Shown in pieces: positions 41,901-48,975 of a stretch of 64,000 bases of DNA. The stretch comes from Acetobacteraceae bacterium (lineage in GTDB: Bacteria; Pseudomonadota; Alphaproteobacteria; Acetobacterales; Acetobacteraceae). Positions within the stretch are counted from its first letter, which is position 1; each line of letters begins with the position of its first letter. The stretch lies in contig CANJLW010000010.1 of the NCBI GenBank assembly GCA_947475245.1, positions 1-64,000 of the forward strand, written 5' to 3'. The notes under the pieces are model-generated. The model was not told where the DNA came from, ran no database searches, and worked only from the letters and a program-made list of their open reading frames with translations. A program made the translations under genes and the position numbers.

Positions 41901-43206
41901 ACGTCTGTCCCCAGGCGGTGCCCGACGGTGTGTACTGGCTCAAGTATTTGGCCGTCCCGTCATCGGGCCGGATATAGGACATCGTGCTCCAGGTGCGGAC
42001 GTCATAGGGGTTTTGCTGCTGCGTCGCCGGGCTGATCGTGCCGTTGTAGCTGCCGGCATGCCCGAGCCCCATGAGGTGGCCGATCTCGTGCATGAAGGTG
42101 GAGACGCCGTAGCCGCCATAGGTGGAATAGGACGTGATGTCGCCGAAGCCGGAGGCGGGCGTGGACACCTGCAACGAGATCAGCGCGCCGGTCGCCTGCA
42201 CCTTGGTGAAGGTCGAGTCGGTGTATTTGCTGCCGGTCCATTGCTCGTAGGCGCCGGTGTTCAGGGTGCGGCCCTTGACGACGGCACCCGGTCGGTAACG
42301 CGCCAGGGCGACCTGCGCCGTATTGATGTCACTGACCAGTTGGAAGCGGATATTCGCCTCCCCGGACCAAATGGCCATGCCTTGCAGCCAGGCGTTCTGC
42401 TCGCCGACGCTCCAGTTCGAACCGGGGTCGAAGGCGAAGGTTACGGTGGCACCGGCACCCCAGGACCAGCTTACGCCGGACTTGCTGCTGCTCCAGAAGC
42501 TGGAGGAAGTTGTGCTGCCGTCGGCTTTCAGGCCGGTCATCCATTGGATGATCTGTTCCTGCCCGGCATTCGGCGCCAGCGTCGGGGTCACGGCGGAGGG
42601 CGCGGTCGCAGCGGAGGAACCACCGGTCGCAGCAGACGCGGCGGCGGAGTCCCCGGCAACGGGCGCATCGGTCGACACGCCGAACTCCGGCGCGGGCCAT
42701 TGCGCCTCGCCTTCCTCATCCAGGAGCGGAACCTGGGAGTCGTCGTTGCACGCGACGCCGCCCGTCAGCGGATCGACGCCCGGCAATGCGCGATCGGACA
42801 GGCGCGCGCCCTGCATGATGTCCGCCCCGCCGAAATTCGGGCCGGTGAAGGGCATCGCGGCGAAGTCGGAGTTGGTGGGCGCCCAGGATGTCGTGTCGGC
42901 GGCGATGAAGCGCATGCCGGACGGAAACCCGGACAGCGACCGATCGAACCCGTCCGTAACACCGACCAATGCACCGCCATGCAGCCCACCGGTCAGGTCG
43001 AACACGCCCCCATCGAACCGATCGCCGAACGGCGCGCCGCGATCCTGATCGAGCACGAGGTCGCTTCCGGCGTTCCAGGCGGTATCGACGAAGCCGATGT
43101 CGTTCCGCTCGTCGACGATGGTGACGTTCTGATCGGCGAACAGACGCGGGCGGCTGTTCAGACCGGTGCAGAATGCGCAAGTGCAGCGAGGTGTATTCGT
43201 GGCCAT
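38938..43206 (-). CDS. serralysin-like M10 metalloprotease with six Calx-beta repeats
   Basis: The 1422-aa protein has no signal peptide. It begins MATNTPRCTCAFCTG after a strong GGAGGGG site. A zinc-metalloprotease domain shows HEIGHLMGLGH (H373, H377, H383) and the Met-turn STMSYI. RTX-type glycine-rich turns (GGSGNDRFI, GGAGSDTVVL) lie near residues 553-580. About 700 residues of tandem Calx-beta domains follow (six, each ending near NDD). The arrangement suggests export by a type I secretion system, with cleavage of extracellular proteins. No type I transporter genes are in the window. Confidence 0.88.
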   Translation of the reverse strand: MATNTPRCTCAFCTGLNSRPRLFADQNVTIVDERNDIGFVDTAWNAGSDLVLDQDRGAPFGDRFDGGVFDLTGGLHGGALVGVTDGFDRSLSGFPSGMRFIAADTTSWAPTNSDFAAMPFTGPNFGGADIMQGARLSDRALPGVDPLTGGVACNDDSQVPLLDEEGEAQWPAPEFGVSTDAPVAGDSAAASAATGGSSAATAPSAVTPTLAPNAGQEQIIQWMTGLKADGSTTSSSFWSSSKSGVSWSWGAGATVTFAFDPGSNWSVGEQNAWLQGMAIWSGEANIRFQLVSDINTAQVALARYRPGAVVKGRTLNTGAYEQWTGSKYTDSTFTKVQATGALISLQVSTPASGFGDITSYSTYGGYGVSTFMHEIGHLMGLGHAGSYNGTISPATQQQNPYDVRTWSTMSYIRPDDGTAKYLSQYTPSGTAWGQTSDGYYRAPYTPMPLDIAGVQRLYGASTASTFSGGQIYGFGTNITYTTITGTTDTISQFDFTKDTKPVITLYNSGLNNTLNLSGYSTTSVVDLRQGGYSSVAGLANNIGIAFGTHIDIAIGGSGNDRFILNDDGDIIDGGAGSDTVVLAGTFAGYSAFRNAAGGATVSANGIVHTLSNVEYLQFDDQVVAVATLPLPGTPVPVAAQLAIAATDASKIEGDSGSVALTFTVTRSANLTGTTAVNWSVSANSADAADFVGGVLPSGSVTFAAGETAKLVTVNVAGDTTVELDEAFTVTLSGATNGATITAATANGLIRNDDIAPATLSVAAASAVKLEGLAGAVTPFTFQVTRAGNTAIAASANWSVFAGSATITDFSGGVLSSGTVAFAAGETSKTITVNVAGDSTIEGDETFSVNLSAPNATTRIVGASASGTIQNDDSRVSIGATGIALSEGNAGTVAFNFTVTRIGYTAAAQTVGWSVAGTGVNPANAADFSGGLLPSGVVTFAAGETSKVISVAVAGDTAAELDETFQVSLSSATGGMTIGTASVTGTILNDDVAPAYLSIAAASAARAEGASGATPLTFTVTRFGNTAVAAGATWTVSGTVAGNSANAADFVGNAFPTGSVSFAAGETVKTVTVNVVGDTAVEADEAFNITLSAPTGAATLATTVASGTILNDDVSVATLSIAAASAVKPEGSTGGATPFTFTVTRGGSLTGDTSATWSVAPTSTTPASASDFTGGAFPSGTVAFAAGESVKTVTVNVVGDRVVEGSESFAVTIGGVSGGTTVLNNVAVGTVQNDDSAFTISVLQSTKAEGNSGTTNFGFVVTRTGSTAAAQAVSWSVGGANVTTADFAANVLPTGTVNFGVGESIKTIQIGVAGDTAVEADESFSVTLSNPTGGATIGTATASTIIANDDAALRSIGGTLKPLLDLLGLTVSKDLLALIKQDLTGLTPTAPSGPLGYADVNTAKLGLVDPSDPNHPLFGGIFG
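39150..41280 (-). repeat. tandem array of six Calx-beta domain repeats
   Basis: Within the metalloprotease, six units of about 110-120 codons share a core of S-x-EG, FTVTR, FVGGVLPSGSVTFAAGET and VNVAGDT segments followed by a NDD boundary. The units are similar but not identical, so they arose by repeated duplication followed by divergence. They probably form a calcium-binding rod. Confidence 0.85.
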
Positions 43207-43349
43207 GGGTCCCCTCCGTGACCAGCGATCATCCTGGCGGGAAACATTCCCGATGGGTCGACCGCTTTCTTCGAAGGCAACGCTAAAGCACCAGAAAATT
43301 AAGGAAAGATCAATGAATGGCAGCGAAATTTGCAAAAATTAACGTCGTG

Positions 43350-43392
43350 AATACCGGGGTATTTACCGGATTAAATTCCAGGCAATACCCCG
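43350..43392. promoter_or_regulatory. CGGGGTATT inverted-repeat elements upstream of the metalloprotease
   Basis: AATACCGGGGTATT (43350-43363) is a palindrome. Its half CGGGGTATT recurs in inverted orientation as AATACCCCG at 43384-43392. Both lie in the AT-rich gap between the FHA gene and the metalloprotease start, a plausible operator region. The regulator is unknown. Confidence 0.4.
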
Positions 43393-43459
43393 ACGCATTT
43401 CGAGAATCTTTCCTGCGGATTTTCGGGAATTTCCTGCTTTGTTCGCGCGTCATACGCCC

Positions 43460-44695
43460 TTAGGCGTCAATTTCGCCGATCTCAAATACGATCGTATACG
43501 GCCCAACCCGCAACGAGCCGCCGACCGCGATCGTCTCCGGCATCTCGATGCGCCGCCCCTCGACGAACGTTCCGTTTGTCGACCGCAAATCCGTCACCCG
43601 CAGTGCCCCTTCGGTGAGTTCCACCTGACAATGGGTGCGCGACACATCCGCCGCCGGCAGCACGACGTCGCACGGCGGCACGCGGCCCAGCGTCATCTGA
43701 CCGTTCGTCAGCGCGATCGCCCGCGCCGCGTCCGGCGGTTGCACGATGCGCAGGATCGGGCGCGCGCCGCTGAGCGTGGGTTCGTCCGGCTCCGGTATCG
43801 AAGTCAATCGCAGGGTCTGTTCGACCAAAAGCTCCTCCGACCCGCGCGCGCGCACGCCGGAATCCAACTTGCCCGCGGTCTCCAGCACATCCAGCGTGAA
43901 GCCCGCCAGCATCTGGTCGAAGTGATGCGCCGCCTGCACCGCCAGGGCGACGCGCAGCACGCGCCCGCGGCGTCGCTCGAACAGCCCGAGTTCGGTCAAG
44001 GCGGAGATATGGTCACGGGTTGTCTGGATCCCTTGCCCCGTCAGTTCGAGCAGCACGGACGCCAGTTGATCGGCCATCAGCCCTTCGTCTTCCGCGCCGC
44101 TTGCCCGCGACTCGAAGCGATGCGCGATCGCGCGGTGCATCAGGGTCCAGTACGACGTGGACATCAGCCGACGCCGAGCCTCTGCCCTGCGGGCGTTGGA
44201 GAGGTTGAGCGCTTCCATCAGGCGATCGGCGGCGGTGAGCCACGCGGCGGTATAGGTATCCAGCGTGTGCAGCACGGCCGCCTGGCGTCGATCGTCCAGA
44301 CCGGCGGGGGCGGTGAACACACGACCGGGTTCGATCGCGCCGGCGGCGGCGCAGATTTCGACCGCGACGGCCTGCACATAGGCTTCGTGCTTCGCAAGCA
44401 GGGCCGGCGTGGGCGCGATGACCGTGCGCCCCGTGAGTTTTTCGCCGGGCGGGTCGGTCACGCAGAAATCCAGCTTCTGCACGCCGCCGATCCGTTCGCG
44501 GATCGTCGAGTCGTCGAGCAGAAAGACCTCTTTCGTCGCGCCATAGAGTTGGCGCGCCAACGATCCGCCCCGCCCCTTCGTGCAGAGGTAGTGCACGATC
44601 AGTTGGTGAGTCCGGCTGCGCAGGCTGGGAAAATGGGCGCGCCACACCTGTTGCTGTTTCAGCAGTAAACGGACGACCTGGGCTTCCCGCTGCAT
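43460..44695 (-). CDS. FHA-domain protein with an unrecognised helical N-terminus
   Basis: The C-terminal 100 residues are an FHA phosphothreonine-binding domain, with LTNGQMTLGRVPPCD, AADVSRTHCQVELTEG and DLRSTNGTFVEG carrying the conserved R, S-R-x-H and N-G. The first 270 residues are mainly helical. A RDHISALTELGLFERRRGR segment resembles a winged-helix wing, suggesting DNA or protein binding, but I recognise no family. At 411 aa the combination is unusual. GGAG seven bases before the ATG supports the start. A CGGCCCG/CGGGCCG hairpin lies just upstream. It precedes the metalloprotease on the same strand. Confidence 0.8.
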   Translation of the reverse strand: MQREAQVVRLLLKQQQVWRAHFPSLRSRTHQLIVHYLCTKGRGGSLARQLYGATKEVFLLDDSTIRERIGGVQKLDFCVTDPPGEKLTGRTVIAPTPALLAKHEAYVQAVAVEICAAAGAIEPGRVFTAPAGLDDRRQAAVLHTLDTYTAAWLTAADRLMEALNLSNARRAEARRRLMSTSYWTLMHRAIAHRFESRASGAEDEGLMADQLASVLLELTGQGIQTTRDHISALTELGLFERRRGRVLRVALAVQAAHHFDQMLAGFTLDVLETAGKLDSGVRARGSEELLVEQTLRLTSIPEPDEPTLSGARPILRIVQPPDAARAIALTNGQMTLGRVPPCDVVLPAADVSRTHCQVELTEGALRVTDLRSTNGTFVEGRRIEMPETIAVGGSLRVGPYTIVFEIGEIDA

Positions 44696-44709
44696 TCCCC
44701 AACTCCGAC

Positions 44710-44727
44710 CGGCCCGGAATCGGGCCG
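44710..44727. promoter_or_regulatory. 7-bp hairpin upstream of the FHA gene
   Basis: CGGCCCG (44710-44716) and CGGGCCG (44721-44727) pair around GAAT. The element is 15-32 bases before the FHA protein ATG and next to its ribosome binding site. No T-run follows on either strand, so it is not an intrinsic terminator. Confidence 0.35.
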
Positions 44728-44872
44728 CCTGTCACGGCAGTATCATGGGTTGCGCGCGCATTTGCAAAGATGCCAACGCAACGATGCCGTTCGACGCTTC
44801 AACCGCCCTTCTTGCTGGCGGCGAAAGGTTCGGCGCGGTAGATCGGTATCAACCAACATCCAGGGGCTTCCG

Positions 44873-45895
44873 ATGCTGAAATCTCTCCTTCTCGCCGCCA
44901 CGGCCATGCTTGGTATCGCGACCGCGTCCGCGCAGGCCGGCACACTCGACACCGTGCGCCAGCGCGGCACCCTGTCCTGCGGCGTCAACGTCAGCCTGGG
45001 CGGATTTTCCATGCCCGACAGCAAGGGCATCTGGCGCGGCATCGACGTCGATGCCTGCCGAGCAGTGGCGGCGGCGGTGTTCGGGGATGCGGAGAAGGTG
45101 CGGTATGTGCCGTTGACCAGCGCCAACCGCTTCACCGCGCTACAATCCGGAGAGATCGACATGCTCTCCCGGAATACGACCTTCACCTTCCTGCGCGACG
45201 CGACCGTCGGGCTGCGGATGGCGATGGTGAATTTCTACGACGGCCAGGGCTTCCTCGCCCGCAAAAGCGCCAATCTGAAGTCCATGAAAGACCTCGGCGG
45301 CGCGACGGTGTGCATGCTGCAAGGCTCCACCCACGAGTTGAACATGGTGGATTGGAGCAAGCAAAACGCCATCCCCGTGCAGATCGTGCTGCTCGACACC
45401 ACCGACGTCCTGATCAAGGCATTCCTGGCCGGGCGCTGCGACGTGGCATCGTCGGACAGTTCCAACCTGGCGTCGATCCGGGGCACGGGCGTGGAAAAGC
45501 CGGACGATTTCGTCATCCTGCCCGGACGCATCAGCAAGGAACCGTTGGGCCCGATGGTTCGCCGCGCCGACGATCAGTGGTTCGATGTGGTGCGCTGGAC
45601 GTTGATGGCGATGGTGGAAGCGGAGGAACTCGGCGTCACCTCGGCCAACGTCGACAAAATGCTCGCGGAAAGCCCCAACCCCACCGTGCACCGCCTGCTC
45701 GGCAAAAGCGGCGAGTTCGGCAAGCTGATGGGCCTGGACAACAATGCCTGGGCCTATAACGCGATCAAGCAGGTCGGCAATTACGCCGAGGTGTACGAAC
45801 GCAACGTCGGCAAGGACAGCCCGCTGAAGCTGGAACGCGGTCTGAACGCGCTGTGGACCGATGGCGGGCTGATGTACGCGATCCCGTTCCGGTAA
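44873..45895 (+). CDS. amino-acid ABC transporter periplasmic binding protein (AapJ-like)
   Basis: A signal peptide ending ASAQA precedes the mature fold LDTVRQRGTLSCGVNVSLGG. It contains GIDVDACRAVAAAVFGD, then IDMLSRNTTFTFLRD and GQGFLARKS, the pattern of general L-amino-acid binding proteins. The 340-aa length matches AapJ/BztA. AGGGG seven bases before the ATG at 44873 supports the start. No permease or ATPase gene is present nearby, so partners must be elsewhere. The convergent MFS gene lies 17 bp away. Confidence 0.88.
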   Translation: MLKSLLLAATAMLGIATASAQAGTLDTVRQRGTLSCGVNVSLGGFSMPDSKGIWRGIDVDACRAVAAAVFGDAEKVRYVPLTSANRFTALQSGEIDMLSRNTTFTFLRDATVGLRMAMVNFYDGQGFLARKSANLKSMKDLGGATVCMLQGSTHELNMVDWSKQNAIPVQIVLLDTTDVLIKAFLAGRCDVASSDSSNLASIRGTGVEKPDDFVILPGRISKEPLGPMVRRADDQWFDVVRWTLMAMVEAEELGVTSANVDKMLAESPNPTVHRLLGKSGEFGKLMGLDNNAWAYNAIKQVGNYAEVYERNVGKDSPLKLERGLNALWTDGGLMYAIPFR

Positions 45896-45911
45896 CGCGC
45901 GCGGGGGCGGA

Positions 45912-47153
45912 TCATTCGGTCCGCTCCTTCAACTCCGGCACCGTGAACCAGACCCAGATCAGGTTGACGACCAGCAGCACCGTGGTCACGGCGAACACCC
46001 AACGCAGTCCCAGACTGGCGGCGATCAGGCCGCCGGTCAGCGGTCCCAGGGAATTGCCCAGGAACGTGGCGGACGCCGTCATGCCATAGATAGTGCCGCG
46101 ATTTTCGCGCGACACACTGCGCCCGATCAGGGCGTTGGCGGTGGGCAGGATGCCGCCGATGAACAGCCCCACGGCAAAGCGTTCGACGACGAACAGCCAG
46201 TAGCTCTCGACGAAGATTTGCGGCGCGCTGGTGATGGCCGCGCCGGCCAGGGATATCAGCAGCACGCGCCGATACCCGATCACATCGCTGCGATTGCCCA
46301 GAAACGGCGCGGCGACGAGGTTGGCGAGGCCGGTGATCGAAAACGCGATCCCTGCGAGGGTCGCGATTTGCGGCGGGGAGCCGATCAGTTCCTGCACGAA
46401 CAGCGTCACCACGGGCTGCACGGTGCGCACGCTGAACTGTGCCATCAGCAGCACGAAGAACAGCGCCACCAGGCCGGTCGAGCCCGTCAGCAGCGCCAGC
46501 CCGGCGAAGTAGGAGCGCGATTTGGCGCTGGGTTTGGGCGGCACGAAATTCTCCTCCACCACCAGCCAGACCAGCACCAGGCCCGCCATCGTGATGACGG
46601 CGGTCAGATAGAACGGCACGCGATAGCTGCCGGTGATGTCTGCCAATGCGCCGCCGATGACCGGTCCGACCAACGAGCCGACCAATTGCCCCGTGCTGAG
46701 CCAGCCCAGCGCGTAGCCCAACCGTCGCTCCGGCGCCTGCGACGCGACAAGGGCGATGGCGGAGGAGGAAAACCCGGCAAAGGCACCCATAACCGCGCGG
46801 GCGCCGAAGAACCACCAGACATCGGTCGCAAGCCCCATCAGCCCGGTAAACAGGGCGATCGCGAAGCTCGACCGCAGCAGCGACAGCTTGCGACCGTGCT
46901 TGTCGGCGATACGCCCCCAGATCGGCGCCGCGAAGGCCGCCACGAAGGAGGTCGATCCGGTGATGACGCCCGACCAGATACCCACGCCCTCGATCGTGTC
47001 GACACCAAGCTGCGGCAGCATCAGCGGGATGATCGGACTGAGGAAGCTGATCGACGCGGTCATGATGAACTGAATGCACACCATCGCCCAAAGCGTGCGT
47101 TGCCAGTTCGGACTCGCCACCGGCATGGGAACTACATCGCGATCCTGCGTCAT
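45912..47153 (-). CDS. MFS-family transporter
   Basis: Twelve membrane segments are visible in two halves. The MFS loop motif GRIADKHGRKLSLLRSS lies after helix 2, and AGFSSSAIALVASQAPERR and GALADITGSYRVPFYLTAV follow. The length is 413 aa. I start at 47153 (MTQDRDVV); an upstream extension to 47246 is not membrane-like. It is divergent from the racemase-like gene and convergent with the binding protein. Drug or organic-acid efflux is possible. The substrate is unknown. Confidence 0.88.
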   Translation of the reverse strand: MTQDRDVVPMPVASPNWQRTLWAMVCIQFIMTASISFLSPIIPLMLPQLGVDTIEGVGIWSGVITGSTSFVAAFAAPIWGRIADKHGRKLSLLRSSFAIALFTGLMGLATDVWWFFGARAVMGAFAGFSSSAIALVASQAPERRLGYALGWLSTGQLVGSLVGPVIGGALADITGSYRVPFYLTAVITMAGLVLVWLVVEENFVPPKPSAKSRSYFAGLALLTGSTGLVALFFVLLMAQFSVRTVQPVVTLFVQELIGSPPQIATLAGIAFSITGLANLVAAPFLGNRSDVIGYRRVLLISLAGAAITSAPQIFVESYWLFVVERFAVGLFIGGILPTANALIGRSVSRENRGTIYGMTASATFLGNSLGPLTGGLIAASLGLRWVFAVTTVLLVVNLIWVWFTVPELKERTE

Positions 47154-47236
47154 GGCGTCATCGTAATCCAACACGCGCGGTTTGACAGAGCCGGGGTGCT
47201 TTGAAACAGTCGAGCGGCTTGCAGGAGGCAAAACCA

Positions 47237-47986
47237 ATGGCGACACGCGCGGATTTCCGACGGATCGGACTGCTGATGCCGTCCTCCAACACCACGCAGG
47301 AACCGGAATTCATCCGCATGATGCCGCCCGGCGTCACGCTGCACGTCGCGCGCCTGCCGCTGCGCAATGTCGAGCCGAACGCGACGATCCGGATCGTGGA
47401 AGATATCGAGAGCGAGGCGCGCAAGCTGGCGGACGCGGATGTGGACGCGATCGTGCTGGCCGCGACCGCTCCAAGCTCGCGGATGGGCATCGGCTACGAC
47501 CGGGAATTGATCGGACGGATCGAAAGCGCGTCGGGCAAACCCGCGACGACCGCGTCCACCGCGTCGATCCAGGCGCTGGCGACGCTGGGCGCGCGCCGAC
47601 TGACCATCGCCGCGCCATGGTCGAACGAGGTCAATGCAATCGCCGCGGCGTTCATCGAAGCCAGCGCTTACCAGGTGCTGGCGCACAAGGCGCTGGGCTA
47701 TGTGGACAATCTGGAAATCGGGTTGCTCGACGAACAGACCGCGCTCGATCTCGGACAGGAAGTGGACCGCCCCGACGCCGACGTGCTGATGCTGGCCTGC
47801 GGCAATTGGCGCACTTTGGGCATCGTCGACCGGCTGGAAGCCGCGATCGGCAAGCCGGTGCTGACCACAAATCAGGTCAGCCTGTGGTCGGTGCTGCGGC
47901 TGGCCGGCCATACCGCGCCGGTTCCCGGCTGCGGCGTGCTGATGCGCGACTTTATGAATGCTCCCCTGATCGAAAAGGCGGCCTGA
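47237..47986 (+). CDS. Asp/Glu racemase superfamily enzyme with a single active-site Cys (AMDase-like)
   Basis: The 249-aa protein has the racemase/maleate isomerase/arylmalonate decarboxylase fold (RIGLLMPSSNTTQEPEF, TTASTASIQALATLG, LACGNWRTLG). The usual first catalytic Cys region reads AATAPSS instead, with no Cys, while Cys188 is kept in LACGN. This is the arrangement of arylmalonate decarboxylase, whose only catalytic Cys is also number 188. It may therefore be a decarboxylase or single-base enzyme. GGAGG eight bases before the ATG at 47237 fixes the start. It is followed four bases later by a TauD-type dioxygenase gene. Confidence 0.82.
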   Translation: MATRADFRRIGLLMPSSNTTQEPEFIRMMPPGVTLHVARLPLRNVEPNATIRIVEDIESEARKLADADVDAIVLAATAPSSRMGIGYDRELIGRIESASGKPATTASTASIQALATLGARRLTIAAPWSNEVNAIAAAFIEASAYQVLAHKALGYVDNLEIGLLDEQTALDLGQEVDRPDADVLMLACGNWRTLGIVDRLEAAIGKPVLTTNQVSLWSVLRLAGHTAPVPGCGVLMRDFMNAPLIEKAA

Positions 47987-47990
47987 TCCC

Positions 47991-48887
47991 ATGAGCGCAA
48001 CCCTGGAACGCCCCGCGCCCCTGCCCAAGACCGGACCTCGCCCCGACGAAACCCGATCGCTGAGGGAATGCGGCGGACTGGAAATCACCGATCTGGACCT
48101 GTCGCGGCCATTGCCCTCGGACCGGCGCGAGAGCTTGCTCGCGGCGTTCCGCGCGCACCCGGTGCTGGTCTTTCGCGATCAGGCGCTGACGAAAGAGCAG
48201 CAATACGACTTCACGCTCAATTTCGGCGACATCGAATCCCAGCACGTCAACCGGCTGATCGATGCGGAGCGTTACGCGGCGGTGCACACGGTGTGCAACC
48301 TGGACGATCAGGGCAATCCGTCGGAAGTGCTGCGCGAACGCGGCAATTATTTCTGGCACTCCGACAAATCTTATCACGCTGTGCCGTCGCTGCTGACCAT
48401 GCTGCACGCCGTGGAATTGCCCCCGGTCGGCGGGGAAACGCAGTTCGCCAACATGGCCATGGGCTACGCGAGCCTGCCGGAGGCGACCAAGACCCGGATC
48501 GCCGGTCTGCGCGTGATCCATAGCTGGGAGGCCAGCAGGATCAATTGCGGCGGGCGCCCGGCGACGGAGGAGCAGAAGCGGGAACGCCCACCGGTCGAGC
48601 ATCCGCTGGTGCGGACGCATCCCGATACCGGGATGAAGACGTTGTACATGGGCAACCACGCGTCGCACATCGTCGGGATGGGGTTGGACGAAGGACGCGC
48701 ATTGCTGGCCGAACTGCGCGATCACGCCACGCAGGCCGCCTTTGTGTATTCGCATCGCTGGCGGCAGGGCGATCTGGTGCTGTGGGATAATCGCTGCCTG
48801 CTGCACCGCGCCCTGGCGCACGAAGGCATGGGCGTGCATCGGCGCGTGCTGCACCGCACCGTTGTGAAGGGCTCGGTGCCTTATTAA
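47991..48887 (+). CDS. TauD/TfdA-type 2-oxoglutarate-dependent dioxygenase
   Basis: The facial triad is visible: WHSDKSYH gives the H-x-D pair, and HRALAH supplies the second His. A basic residue in HRRVLHRTVV would bind 2-oxoglutarate. PLSDRRESLLAAFRAHPVLVF-like N-terminal sequence and NFGDIESQHVNRL fit the family. At 298 aa it is complete. Four bases separate it from the AMDase-like gene, so the two are probably co-transcribed. It may open a sulfonate, aryloxy or amino-acid side chain. The substrate is unknown. Confidence 0.88.
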   Translation: MSATLERPAPLPKTGPRPDETRSLRECGGLEITDLDLSRPLPSDRRESLLAAFRAHPVLVFRDQALTKEQQYDFTLNFGDIESQHVNRLIDAERYAAVHTVCNLDDQGNPSEVLRERGNYFWHSDKSYHAVPSLLTMLHAVELPPVGGETQFANMAMGYASLPEATKTRIAGLRVIHSWEASRINCGGRPATEEQKRERPPVEHPLVRTHPDTGMKTLYMGNHASHIVGMGLDEGRALLAELRDHATQAAFVYSHRWRQGDLVLWDNRCLLHRALAHEGMGVHRRVLHRTVVKGSVPY

Positions 48888-48951
48888 GAGGCTCCGTATC
48901 CCGACAACCCGCCGCCGAGCGGCAGCCTCTTCCGCGCGGGAGAGACGATCC

Positions 48952-48975
48952 ATGAATGTGAATGCGCCCCGATGA
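48952..48975 (+). CDS. seven-codon leader ORF overlapping the dehydrogenase start
   Basis: The ATG at 48952, preceded by GGGAGAG at normal spacing, encodes MNVNAPR. Its TGA (48973-48975) overlaps the ATG of the dehydrogenase at 48972. It follows a hairpin with AAGAGGCT/AGCCTCTT arms. The overlap could couple translation of the next gene. Whether it is translated is unproven. Confidence 0.35.
   Translation: MNVNAPR

Noticed and set aside
41287-43221. 644-codon plus-strand open frame
   Set aside because: It is antisense to the metalloprotease N-terminal half, and its translation has no domain pattern.
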